64,000 nucleotides of DNA from CAZDXJ01 sp050303615. GTDB lineage: Bacteria; Pseudomonadota; Gammaproteobacteria; Methylococcales; Methylomonadaceae. Of this stretch, positions 35,101 through 42,667 are shown piece by piece. The DNA is taken from assembly GCA_050303615.1 (NCBI GenBank), contig JBNLCC010000129.1:28483-92482 (forward strand). The letters run 5' to 3'. A model generated the notes under the pieces. It was not told where the DNA came from and did not search any database. It worked only from the letters and a program-made list of their open reading frames with translations. Numbering within the stretch: the first letter of the stretch is position 1; each line of letters starts with the position of its first letter. The position numbers were made by a program, and so were the translations under genes.

Positions 35101-35300
35101 TGTGTGACCAGGACTTCGACCTGTTCCGCTGAGAATCCCGGGGATTCAGTTTGGATGATCACTTGTTTCGGTGAAAATTCGGGGAAAATATCCAGGCCGG
35201 CCTTGGACAGACGATAACCGCCGTACACCAGCAGTAATACCGACAAGGTTACGATGATGCCGCAATAACGGATGGAAAAACGAATGATAGCGGCTAACAT
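32178..35300 (-). CDS. HME-type RND efflux permease (CzcA/CusA family)
   Basis: The 1040-residue protein has the RND layout and the CzcA-type N-terminus (IIVTLSVLLLVYGGYRL, then AGLDIFPEFSPKQVIIQTESPG and VEVLVTQQIEMAVGG). Helix 4 near 393-412 reads ALGEVVDDAIIDTENIF. That differs from the textbook CzcA (DFGxxxDGAxxxxEN) and CusA (AIGxxxDAAxxxxEN) motifs, so I do not assign a metal. Family members export divalent or monovalent metal ions across both membranes. Its adaptor gene lies 30 nt upstream in the same operon; no outer-membrane channel gene is in the window. It converges with the HAE operon. Confidence 0.88.
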   Translation of the reverse strand: MLAAIIRFSIRYCGIIVTLSVLLLVYGGYRLSKAGLDIFPEFSPKQVIIQTESPGFSAEQVEVLVTQQIEMAVGGLIGLQTVRSESIQGLSVVTANFAEDSDIYRNRQLISERLSSLSQRLPPGIGTPVAVPLSSSSATVLTIGLSSDSKTLMELRSLVDWTVTPRLLAVPGVADVNVFGGDLKQLQIQFDPLQLQRFNLSIGEVIEAAAARGNIQGGGFLENDNQRFTIQISGQPQTPRQLEKVIVRYRHGNNITLGDVATVRFAADSPISAAQIEGKPGIVMMVIGQYGANTLSVSKAVEQALAEFDNIFSKQGISFYSHLFRPADYIETSIANLSGHLLIGGLFVLLVLYGFLFNLRSALISAVAIPLSLISAIIVLLQTGVNLNIIVLGGLAIALGEVVDDAIIDTENIFRRLRENQSAEQPLPIEQVVFDASMEVRSSVVYASFIVALVFVPLLTLSGVAGRLFAPLGYSYILAILMSLLTALTLTPALCYLLLGNRPIKDQDPPLIRYIKPHYSRLLKMVSSHFKVVAGSCALVCIVGIGAAFGLGSKFLPELREGHYIVHTTSIPGTSLQESIRIGSRITEQILQIPGVQSVSQWAGRAERGADTYGSHYSEYEVRLQPMSGAAQQQVLIALRKILDAFPGILYEANTFLTERIDETISGYTSPVVVNIYGNDLTALDNKALAVAQIIRRIDGAKDVQLRSPPGTQLLQVHLKPDQLAYWGLQPGQVLTALQTAYTGYTVGNNIEGNRVYDIDVVLKPELTKKPELIGEIPLKNKDGQLIPLKQVTEIYHTEGRYNILHQGAQRKQTVTCSVVGRDLQSFMDELKSRVFTDVPFTANMYPEFTGAGVEQAQAREQLILHSLLAGAGVLIFIYIAIGNLRHMLLTLVNLPFALVGGIMAVILTGATLSVGSVVGFVTLFGITVRNSIMLLSHYQHLVEIDGKPWNSVTMLQGAQERLPSILMTALVTALAMFPIAFNSDNPGREIMGPMAAIIIGGLASSTILNLLLLPGILLKFGRFKTGKPSDRKTVRINIA

Positions 35301-35330
35301 GGATAAGGATCCGGAGGAACGTAGCGAAAG

Positions 35331-36374
35331 TTAGTCATCGTCATCTTCATCGGGGATGCGGCCGCGAAATTCCTCTGACAGCAGCATTTGCGCGCCGGTG
35401 GTTACCAGCCTGTCGCCGGGAACAAGCTCTTTCTGTATAAAATAGCCGGTCCCGGTATCAATCAAATCGGTTATTCTGTGCCGCGTAAACTGCGTTGCGC
35501 CGGTTTGCAGATAGACATATTGTTCTCCCAGGTGCCTGATAATTGCACTTGCCGGGATTTGTACCCCTACTAATGATTCACGCTGCCGGGGAAACCATGC
35601 GGTAACATGCATGCCGCTTCTGATTTTTTGATCGGCCAGAAAAAAATAGGTTTTGCCCTGGAATGTTGCATCGGTGTGCGGGACCGACGATAACAACATG
35701 GCCTTGTTTGCCCCCGCGCGCCGGCCGGAGGGTGAAAAATAAACGGAATCGACACTATCGGGCAAGCTTTGATTGGGCTGCAGCGATATCAGCAGCAAGG
35801 TCTTTTCGCCCATGATCAACTGCGAGAACTGTTCCGAGTCGGGTGAGAAAACCCAGTCGGCGAGACGTTTCCCCCAGTCCAGTAGGGTCGATTCCTGCAC
35901 TGCCTTTAAGCGGTAGCGGCTGGCTTGATATTCCGCTTTGGCTGTTTGTAACAGGGATCGCTGCTGCTGCAACTGACGTGTTGATGCCGCCTGGATTTTA
36001 TGCAGGTCGTTTATTCGTGCCATCGCTTGTTCGGCTTCCTCCAAATTTGCCTTAGCTTTACTGTGCTCCGCGACAGCATTAAAATAGCGTCCGCGTAAAT
36101 CCAGCAGCGGTTGCAAACTGACGACCTGGCCGTACGCGATCATTTCGTCTTGAAAACGGGCAGGTGCCAATGTGATGGTTTCAATTCCGGCGAGCGCTTG
36201 CGTTTGCCGATCAAGGACAACGATCGATTGGCCGGCTGTCTTCGCTTCATCGTCATCAGCTTGACGCTCCTGGCTACTATGCTGTCCGGTACCGTTATCA
36301 TTCGTAGCCGAAGGAGCGGGTTGTGCTACGAGAACGATGACGGCTGCCAACAGGGATAAAAGAAATGGTTTCAC
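35331..36374 (-). CDS. RND efflux periplasmic adaptor of the HME operon
   Basis: The 347-residue protein has a cleavable signal (MKPFLLSLLAAVIVLVAQPAPSA), then an acidic, Gln/His-containing linker, and the lipoyl/hairpin/barrel order of CzcB-like adaptors: ALAGIETITLAPARFQDEMI, a hairpin near 110-160 (AKANLEEAEQAMARINDL), and YVYLQTGATQFTRHRI. It ends in a run of acidic residues (PDEDDDD), unusual for adaptors and a possible metal-binding tail. It delivers ions to the permease encoded 30 nt downstream. The hairpin is short, as in HME adaptors. Confidence 0.85.
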   Translation of the reverse strand: MKPFLLSLLAAVIVLVAQPAPSATNDNGTGQHSSQERQADDDEAKTAGQSIVVLDRQTQALAGIETITLAPARFQDEMIAYGQVVSLQPLLDLRGRYFNAVAEHSKAKANLEEAEQAMARINDLHKIQAASTRQLQQQRSLLQTAKAEYQASRYRLKAVQESTLLDWGKRLADWVFSPDSEQFSQLIMGEKTLLLISLQPNQSLPDSVDSVYFSPSGRRAGANKAMLLSSVPHTDATFQGKTYFFLADQKIRSGMHVTAWFPRQRESLVGVQIPASAIIRHLGEQYVYLQTGATQFTRHRITDLIDTGTGYFIQKELVPGDRLVTTGAQMLLSEEFRGRIPDEDDDD

Positions 36375-36513
36375 TTTAATCAGCCGGAAGATATAAGGAC
36401 TAGAATAAAAAATGAGTAAGTATACTAGTGCTGCATCGGCACTTCATCATTTTTACACGATTCATCAGTATGACCGTTTTATGTAAAAAGTCGGTAACTC
36501 AATCCGATTGCGG

Positions 36514-36519
36514 TATACT
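36514..36519 (+). promoter_or_regulatory. Candidate -10 box (TATACT) for gcvH
   Basis: TATACT matches 5 of 6 consensus positions and lies about 50 nt before the gcvH ATG; the sequence 17 nt upstream (TCGGTA) is only a weak -35. The divergent efflux adaptor shares this region. Confidence 0.3.
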
Positions 36520-36568
36520 GCCGTTTCCGGAACAACATGATTGAAAATTGAAAAGTGAGTTAAATCTT

Positions 36569-36952
36569 ATGAGCGATATCCCTGAACACCTGAAATATGC
36601 AAAAACACACGAATGGTCAAAACTCGAAGAAAATCATATCGTCCGCGTCGGTATTACCGATTTTGCCCAGCAGGAGTTGGGAGATTTGGTGTACGTGGAA
36701 CTGCCTGAAGTAGGTCGAAGCCTGCAATCCGGAGAGCAGTGCGCCGTTGTCGAGTCAGTGAAAACCGCTTCGGATTTGTTCAGTCCGGTTACCGGTGAAG
36801 TAGTGGCAGTCAATGATGCCCTGAACGATGAACCTGAGCAGGTCAATGACGACCCGTACAGCGCCTGGATATTTTGTATACAAGCGGTTGATCCTTCCGA
36901 GTTGGAGCAACTACTGGATGCCGATGCTTATCAACAGATGATTGAGCAATAG
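36569..36952 (+). CDS. gcvH: Glycine cleavage system H protein
   Basis: A complete 127-residue H protein, starting at MSDIPEHLKYAKTHEWS. The lipoyl-carrying Lys65 sits in VESVKTASDL, and the hammerhead fold segments LGDLVYVELPEVG and PVTGEVVAVNDAL are intact. It shuttles the aminomethyl group between the P, T and L proteins and, in many bacteria, serves in lipoate transfer. No other gcv gene is nearby, so the H protein is encoded alone here. I prefer this ATG to an upstream in-frame codon because it matches the family N-terminus. Confidence 0.95.
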   Translation: MSDIPEHLKYAKTHEWSKLEENHIVRVGITDFAQQELGDLVYVELPEVGRSLQSGEQCAVVESVKTASDLFSPVTGEVVAVNDALNDEPEQVNDDPYSAWIFCIQAVDPSELEQLLDADAYQQMIEQ

Positions 36953-36965
36953 TCATTTGTTGCGC

Positions 36966-37000
36966 TTATCCACAAAATCTGTGGATAAGATTGTGGATAA
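36966..37000. promoter_or_regulatory. Cluster of three perfect DnaA boxes
   Basis: TTATCCACA at 36966-36974 and its reverse complement TGTGGATAA at 36980-36988 and 36992-37000 all match the DnaA box consensus exactly, within 35 bases. Upstream is the end of gcvH and downstream the start of dgkA. The first two also form an inverted repeat. Confidence 0.7.
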
Positions 37001-37205
37001 ACAGTGCAATTTACTGCCGAAAAGCTGTCATTACTGGCTTTATGTTGAATTGTGCAGATAATGATCAATGGTAATAGGCATTATCTTTCAAGATGTTAAT
37101 CAACTATTTCGGTTGTGTATTGCAATTGACGGATAGGTGCCGCATTAGGTCTGAGATTTTGTGTGTAATTTGGGATGCCCATAGGGGCTTCGGAACAATC
37201 AATCT

Positions 37206-37568
37206 ATGGCAAATCAAAACGTAAAGGGCTTGAAACGCATATACAATGCGTTTTTCTTTTCGATGCAGGGATTTAAAGCGACCTGGGAACATGAAGCGGC
37301 ATTCAGGCAGGAAGTGCAATTGTTCGTTGTCGCAGCACCACTGGCAGTGTGGTTGGGGGAAACGGCCATTGAAAAACTGCTGTTGGTCGGTTGTCTGGTC
37401 ACGGTGATGCTTGTCGAGTTATTGAATACCGCCGTCGAAGCGGTCGTCGACCGGATAGGTTTGGAACATCATGAACTGGCGGGCAGGGCGAAGGATATCG
37501 GCTCTGCGGCTGTTTTCCTGTCGCTGTTCTGGGCGGCAGTTACCTGGATATTTATTTTGTTTTATTAG
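37206..37568 (+). CDS. dgkA: Diacylglycerol kinase
   Basis: A complete 120-residue DgkA with three transmembrane helices. The N-terminal amphipathic segment RIYNAFFFSMQGFKATW and the active-site VELLNTAVEAVVDRIG near 69-84 hold the family's catalytic glutamates and asparagine. The protein phosphorylates diacylglycerol to phosphatidate in the inner membrane, recycling lipid left from osmoprotectant or LPS synthesis. It lies 11 nt upstream of the PfkB kinase gene and is likely cotranscribed with it and mazG. Confidence 0.95.
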   Translation: MANQNVKGLKRIYNAFFFSMQGFKATWEHEAAFRQEVQLFVVAAPLAVWLGETAIEKLLLVGCLVTVMLVELLNTAVEAVVDRIGLEHHELAGRAKDIGSAAVFLSLFWAAVTWIFILFY

Positions 37569-37578
37569 AGGAAAAAAT

Positions 37579-38511
37579 ATGAGTGCACTGATTTGCGGAT
37601 CCATGGCTTACGATACCATCATGGTGTTTCACGATAAGTTCAAAAACCATATTCTTCCGGAAAAAGTACATATTTTGAATGTCTCATTTTTAGTACCGGT
37701 TATGCGGCGTGAATATGGCGGATGCGCCGGGAATATTTCCTACAACCTCAAATTATTGGGCGAAGAGCCGCTGACCATGGCGACTGTCGGCCACGACTTC
37801 GAGCCTTATGCGCAATGGATGTGCCAGGCCGGTTTATCCAGCGAATTTATCCGAATCCTCGACGACAGTTATACAGCGCAAGCCTACATCACCACCGATG
37901 AGGAAGATAATCAAATTACCGCGTTTCACCCCGGTGCAATGAATTTTTCGCATTTGAATTCGGTGCCGACGGACCGTGAAATCTGTATCGGCATTGTTTC
38001 TCCGGATGGTAAGCAAGGAATGCAGTTGCATGCTGCGCAATTTGTCGATCAGCAGATTCCATTTATTTTTGATCCGGGCCAGGGAATGCCGATGTTTAAC
38101 GGTGAAGAATTATTGACGTTTCTCGATCAGGCGACCTGGGCTACATTTAATGACTATGAATCGGAATTGATGCAGCAGCGTACCGGCCTTTCTTTGGAGC
38201 AAATGGCGGAGAAAGTGCAGGCGTTGATTATCACCCTGGGCGGAAAAGGATCAAAAATATATACTGACGGCCAGTGTATTGACATACCGTCAGTTAGTCC
38301 CAAGGAAATTTTGGACCCCACCGGTTGCGGCGATGCTTATCGGGCCGGCTTGTTGTACGGCCTGATGAATGAACTGGATTGGCCGACTATCGGGCGCATC
38401 GCTTCACTGTTGGGAACGATCAAAATAGAACATCACGGCACGCAAAATCACTATTTTTCCATGGGCGATTTTAAAAAACGTTATCTGGCAAGTTTCGGTA
38501 CTTCCTTTTGA
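37579..38511 (+). CDS. PfkB-family sugar/nucleoside kinase (adenosine kinase-like)
   Basis: The ATG at 37579 follows AGAGGA by 7 nt and gives 310 residues, far better than an upstream in-frame start inside dgkA. N-terminal GSMAYDTIMVFHDKF and REYGGCAGNISYNLKLLG (near 40-57) match the ribokinase-fold substrate site with the GG di-glycine switch. DPTGCGDAYRAG near 245-256 holds the catalytic base Asp252. Layout and length are closest to bacterial adenosine kinases; ribokinase or another nucleoside is possible. It sits between dgkA and mazG. Confidence 0.85.
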   Translation: MSALICGSMAYDTIMVFHDKFKNHILPEKVHILNVSFLVPVMRREYGGCAGNISYNLKLLGEEPLTMATVGHDFEPYAQWMCQAGLSSEFIRILDDSYTAQAYITTDEEDNQITAFHPGAMNFSHLNSVPTDREICIGIVSPDGKQGMQLHAAQFVDQQIPFIFDPGQGMPMFNGEELLTFLDQATWATFNDYESELMQQRTGLSLEQMAEKVQALIITLGGKGSKIYTDGQCIDIPSVSPKEILDPTGCGDAYRAGLLYGLMNELDWPTIGRIASLLGTIKIEHHGTQNHYFSMGDFKKRYLASFGTSF

Positions 38512-39317
38512 GTTTCGATCATACCCGGCAACTGTTGCAAATCATGGCGCAATTACGTGACCCTGAGCAAGGCTGTGCGTGGGATTTAAAACAGGATTTT
38601 TATAGCTTGATTCCCTATACCATAGAGGAGGCCTATGAAGTGGCCGATGCGATCGAACGCAACGATTTGGATGATTTGCGTTCGGAGTTGGGGGATTTGC
38701 TGCTGCAGGTAGTGTTTCATTCCCGCATAGCGGAAGAACGCGGTTTATTCAATTTTGAACAGGTTGCGCAAGCCATTTGCGAGAAACTGGTGCGCCGCCA
38801 CCCACACGTCTTTGACGACAAGAGGTTCGAATCAGACGAGCAGCGCAAGCATGCCTGGGAACAGGCCAAAGCCGAGGAGCGGCAAGCCAAAAAGCCGCCC
38901 GGAAGCGGCGATAGCGTGCTTTCAGGCATTGCCAAAAACCTGCCCGCGCTGGTGCAGTGCGAAAAAATACAGAACCGTGCCGCCAGCCACGGCTTCGATT
39001 GGCGGGAAACCGCGCCGGTTTTTGATAAGGTGGACGAAGAACTGCAGGAAGTCAAACAAGCCTGGCTATCCGGGAATCAGGCACATATCCAGGAGGAAAT
39101 CGGTGATTTGCTGTTGGTAGCGGTGAATCTGGCCAGACATTTAAAAGTAAACCCGGAAATTGCACTGAAAGAAAGCAATCGCAAATTTTCCCGCCGCTTT
39201 CAATATATTGAGCGGCAGGTGGAAAAGTCGGGCAGGGAATTACGTGATTGCGAACTGGCGGAATTGGATGTCTTGTGGGATGAGGCTAAAAAAGCACTTA
39301 AAAGTCCCGGGACTTAA
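38508..39317 (+). CDS. mazG: Nucleoside triphosphate pyrophosphohydrolase MazG
   Basis: The 269-residue protein has the two MazG repeats: YTIEEAYEVADAIERNDLDD near 40-59 and ELGDLLLQVVFHSRIAEERG near 64-83 with the EExxE...ExxD metal site, and a second copy FDKVDEELQEVKQAW...EEIGDLLLVAVNLARHL near 170-215. MazG cleaves aberrant NTPs and modulates ppGpp stress signals. The start is a TTG overlapping the stop of the kinase gene (TTGA). The alternative internal ATG would cut the conserved IMAQLRDPEQGCAWD start, so TTG is preferred. Confidence 0.92.
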   Translation: MSFDHTRQLLQIMAQLRDPEQGCAWDLKQDFYSLIPYTIEEAYEVADAIERNDLDDLRSELGDLLLQVVFHSRIAEERGLFNFEQVAQAICEKLVRRHPHVFDDKRFESDEQRKHAWEQAKAEERQAKKPPGSGDSVLSGIAKNLPALVQCEKIQNRAASHGFDWRETAPVFDKVDEELQEVKQAWLSGNQAHIQEEIGDLLLVAVNLARHLKVNPEIALKESNRKFSRRFQYIERQVEKSGRELRDCELAELDVLWDEAKKALKSPGT

Positions 39318-39446
39318 TCGACGGGAAGAGATTTACGGTTGATCACTTTGTCTGAACGCATAAAACGGTATGTGCTGCGTACATTTTAGCTACCGATCAT
39401 TGCCATTATTAGTTAAATATCTTATCCATTCCATTGGGTAGGGGCT

Positions 39447-39995
39447 TTATTCGCGCACCGGACGCTTATCCAATTTACGCTGTAATGTCCTGCGGTGCAT
39501 GTTCAAAGCCCTGGCGGCGGCCGAGATGTTGCCGTCATGCTGCATCAAAACTTTTTGTAAATGCTCCCATTCCAGTCGCTTGACGGAAAGCGGGTGCTCG
39601 CTTATTGCTACCGACGTATCACCGTTACTTTTTTGCAGTGCCTGGAGTATTTCGTCGGCATTGGCCGGCTTGGTCAAATAATGAATTGCCCCCAGTTTTA
39701 TCGCTTCTACCGCAGTCGCAATACTTGCGAAACCGGTGAGCATGACAATGCGGGTATTGCTGTCCAGAGAAATGAGTTTCTCGACCAGTTCCAGGCCGGA
39801 CTGATGGCCTATGCGCAAGTCGATTACCGCATATTCCGGCGTGATCTGCTCGGCCAGTTTAATGCCGCTGTTTATGTCGTAAGCAACGTAGATTTCAAAA
39901 TCTCTTTTTTCCAAAGCCTGCTTGAGCACTGCGCAAAAGGTTTCGTCGTCATCGACCAGCAACAGGCGCGGTTTATCAATTTCCTGACTCGTCAT
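39447..39995 (-). CDS. Response regulator of the RegA/PrrA/ActR family
   Basis: The 182-residue regulator has a receiver domain with LLLVDDDE at 11-18, the phospho-acceptor Asp59 in AVIDLRI, the switch Thr in VMLTGF, and Lys in YLTKPAN. The C-terminus is a Fis-type helix-turn-helix (ISAAARALNMHRRTLQRKL near 157-175), the hallmark of RegA. It binds DNA when phosphorylated by the partner kinase; its start overlaps the kinase end by 20 nt. RegBA systems tune gene expression to redox state or oxygen. Confidence 0.9.
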   Translation of the reverse strand: MTSQEIDKPRLLLVDDDETFCAVLKQALEKRDFEIYVAYDINSGIKLAEQITPEYAVIDLRIGHQSGLELVEKLISLDSNTRIVMLTGFASIATAVEAIKLGAIHYLTKPANADEILQALQKSNGDTSVAISEHPLSVKRLEWEHLQKVLMQHDGNISAAARALNMHRRTLQRKLDKRPVRE

Positions 39996-41325
39996 CGTTC
40001 TTCCCGTTAGTTATCAACGGCAGCGATATTTCCGTGCACGCTCCGCCGTCATCCATATTATAAATATTAATTTTACCTCCTAAACGCCGGATTGTGGAGA
40101 AAGTCAAAAATAGTCCGACGCCCAAACCGGATTTTTTAGTGGTAACCGGTTTCTTTCCGGCCAACGCAGCGATTTCCGGACTGATGCCGTGTCCGTAATC
40201 CCGCACTTTAATATTCATGAGATGTTCATTCCAAGTCATATGGAAATCAATGCCGCGATCTTTCGGGGAAATTTCAGCAGCGTTGTTAAGAATGTTAATC
40301 AGGCCCAGCGTTAAGGTGCGGTCGGCAACAATACACGGTGATAACGTCGATTGCAAATCTATAAAAAGATTCAATTTAATGCCTGGTTTTTGCGTCCGCC
40401 ATTGATTCAGGACTTCGTCGATATATTCGGTTAATTCCATGACTTGTCCCGATTCCGCTCGCAATTCGCCCGCGGAAGCTGACATCACTGACAAAGCTTG
40501 TTTGCAGCGGGTCACTTGTTTTTCCATGATATGCAGTTTTTGATGCAAGTCGGGAAACCGGTGTTCCGGGTAGCTTTGCAAAGCGTCATGGGTGAGGATG
40601 GCTATGGTACCCAAAGGAGTGCCCATGTCATGTGCTGCACTGGCGGCAAGGGTTCCCAGTGCAATGACGCGTTCGTTGCGTAATTCGTTTTCCCGTGCTT
40701 CGGATAGTTTGCGTTCCCCCTCCTGGATGGTTTTGGCCAGTTCTACGACAAAATAGGCGACCAGTGCAGCGCTCAATACAAAACCGAACCACATGCCGAA
40801 AATATGCAAATTAAAATAGTGTTCGTCGCTGGCAGCAATGTTGTAATGCATTCCGTCATGCGGCGTGGGATAGGGTTCAATAGCCGGCAGCGGACGGTGG
40901 TAGGCAATTAATAAGGTGTATAACGCGGTGGTTAGAATCACCATATACCAAGTGTATTCCTGCGGCAGAATGATGGCAGTCAGAATCAGCGGCAGCAGGA
41001 AGATCCAAATAATAGGATTGGTTGCTCCGCCGGTCAGATAGAGTAATGAAGCGATGCCGAAAACATCAAGCGTCAGCTGGGAGAACAGCTCCAGTTCGGA
41101 AATTGGGGTTTCGTTCTGCAAACGTATCCAGGTATACAAGTTAACGGCGGCGATTGCGGTGATGACTAACCAGATGGGTTCTTCCGGCAATGCGATTTTT
41201 AACCCGTAAACGGAAAGTAGAATGATTATTGCCTCGCCGGAAATCATCAAATTACGCAGAATGAAAAGCCACTTCAGGTTTTCCCTGGCGGTAATTTTCG
41301 GTTTCGGTAACGCTTGATTGAGCAT
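39976..41325 (-). CDS. RegB/PrrB-family redox sensor histidine kinase
   Basis: The 449-residue kinase has six hydrophobic helices in the first 190 residues, including the family motif LTGGATNPIIW near 97-107. A short linker leads to the H-box AASAAHDMGTPLGT with phospho-accepting His232, and ATPase motifs N (LINILNNAAEI), G1 (VRDYGHGI) and G2 (KSGLGVGLFL) follow. RegB kinases sense the quinone pool or redox state; the conserved Cys of the linker in classical RegB is not obvious here. The gene overlaps the response regulator by 20 nt. Confidence 0.9.
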   Translation of the reverse strand: MLNQALPKPKITARENLKWLFILRNLMISGEAIIILLSVYGLKIALPEEPIWLVITAIAAVNLYTWIRLQNETPISELELFSQLTLDVFGIASLLYLTGGATNPIIWIFLLPLILTAIILPQEYTWYMVILTTALYTLLIAYHRPLPAIEPYPTPHDGMHYNIAASDEHYFNLHIFGMWFGFVLSAALVAYFVVELAKTIQEGERKLSEARENELRNERVIALGTLAASAAHDMGTPLGTIAILTHDALQSYPEHRFPDLHQKLHIMEKQVTRCKQALSVMSASAGELRAESGQVMELTEYIDEVLNQWRTQKPGIKLNLFIDLQSTLSPCIVADRTLTLGLINILNNAAEISPKDRGIDFHMTWNEHLMNIKVRDYGHGISPEIAALAGKKPVTTKKSGLGVGLFLTFSTIRRLGGKINIYNMDDGGACTEISLPLITNGKNDDESGN

Positions 41326-41434
41326 AGAGCGAGTTATTTTATTGCCGGGTTTATTCGGGTTCCCGCGGGCGCGGGATCGGCCGAATATTGTTTGTAAAAA
41401 GCGTCGGGTCTGTCTATTTTGCTCATAGTGGCGA

Positions 41435-42382
41435 TTAGCCGAGCAGATTGTCCAATGTCATCATAATAATGAAACCGATCATCAGTGAAAAAGTGGCCAG
41501 CCGTGAACGGCCATTGGCATGAGTCTCGGGGATGATCTCTTCGGAAATGACAAATAACATCGCACCGGCTGCGAAACCCATGGCAATCGGCAGCAACGGT
41601 GAGAAAATGGTAACCGCCGTTACGCCGAGTAATCCGCCGACCGGTTCGACCAAACCGGTTACCGTGGCAATGCCGACCGCTTTCCATTTATTATATCCCA
41701 AACCAAGTAACGGCAAGGCAACGGCCAGCCCTTCCGGAATATTTTGCAAGGCGATGGCAATAGCCAGAATGGTGCCGTTTTTGTAATCGCCGGAACCGAA
41801 ACTGACGCCGACCGACATGCCTTCGGGGAAATTATGCAGGGTGATGGCAACGATAAACAGCCAAACTTTTTGCAGGGAACTAAGATGGTCTTCACTTTCA
41901 TATTCGAAATGGATATGCGGTAATTGCTTGTCAGCATAGTGCAGGAATACTGCGCCGACCAACATACCGATGGAAACAACCCACAATCCTTTTCCCGGCC
42001 AGAACATGTCTCCGTATTCAATTCCGGGCACCAGCAACGAAAACGCCGTTGCTGCCAGCATGACACCGGCAGCCGCGCCCAATAAGCTGTTAAATAATTT
42101 ATCGGAGATGGTTTTGAAAAGTATCGCCGGCAAAGCTCCCGCACCTGTAGCCAGGCCGGCCAAAATGCTGGCCAAAAAACCCACAACGACAATTTCGCCG
42201 AAAATCAAATATAACGCGCCGAACACCACAACTTGCGAGGCGGCAAAGATAGCAGTAAGCGTTGCCCATCTTTGCGGAGTAGGCATTGCCTTGATTTTTT
42301 TATAGTAATCGCTGGTTTGTAGTTTAACCGCTTGATTCTCAAAAAAGCCGCGGAATTGCTCCGCTATATTGTTTATTGCCAT
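41435..42382 (-). CDS. ZIP-family divalent metal transporter
   Basis: The 315-residue protein has about eight transmembrane helices. The metal-pathway motifs are HNFPEGMSVG at 183-192 (helix 4) and QNIPEGLAVA near 216-225 (helix 5). The first 60 residues are a soluble extension with an EQFRGFFENQAVKLQ helix, longer than in short bacterial ZupT proteins. ZIP proteins import zinc, iron or other divalent metals into the cytoplasm. A loop rich in His and Glu (HIHFEYESEDH near 155) may bind metal. It lies 109 nt upstream of the redox kinase gene, same strand. Confidence 0.9.
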   Translation of the reverse strand: MAINNIAEQFRGFFENQAVKLQTSDYYKKIKAMPTPQRWATLTAIFAASQVVVFGALYLIFGEIVVVGFLASILAGLATGAGALPAILFKTISDKLFNSLLGAAAGVMLAATAFSLLVPGIEYGDMFWPGKGLWVVSIGMLVGAVFLHYADKQLPHIHFEYESEDHLSSLQKVWLFIVAITLHNFPEGMSVGVSFGSGDYKNGTILAIAIALQNIPEGLAVALPLLGLGYNKWKAVGIATVTGLVEPVGGLLGVTAVTIFSPLLPIAMGFAAGAMLFVISEEIIPETHANGRSRLATFSLMIGFIIMMTLDNLLG

Positions 42383-42667
42383 AGGGATATATCCTGATAA
42401 AAATTCACGCCGTAAAACAAGGTTATTATATCCGATGGTAAAATTTATTGACGTATTTAATGGATATTTGTATTCCCGGGGAATTAGGCGCGAGTTTAAT
42501 TCAGAATCTTCAAAATCCGGTATATACTGTAATCAACGCCAGCAGCAGTAAAATTATCTATTCGCAATTCTATATCCGGCAATTTAAGGATTGGTTAACA
42601 GTGCTAATGAAATGAGCGAGAACCCGGTGTTTTCATATTGCAATATTCCGATTCAATTGAGCAATAA

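Noticed and set aside
36966..37000. Replication origin at the DnaA-box cluster
   Set aside because: There are only three boxes, no A+T-rich unwinding stretch with repeats, and no dnaA, dnaN, gidA or parAB genes nearby.
41334..41687. 117-codon minus-strand frame overlapping the ZIP gene
   Set aside because: It runs in another frame across the conserved ZIP coding sequence, so it is a shadow; the 109 nt after the ZIP stop hold no separate gene.
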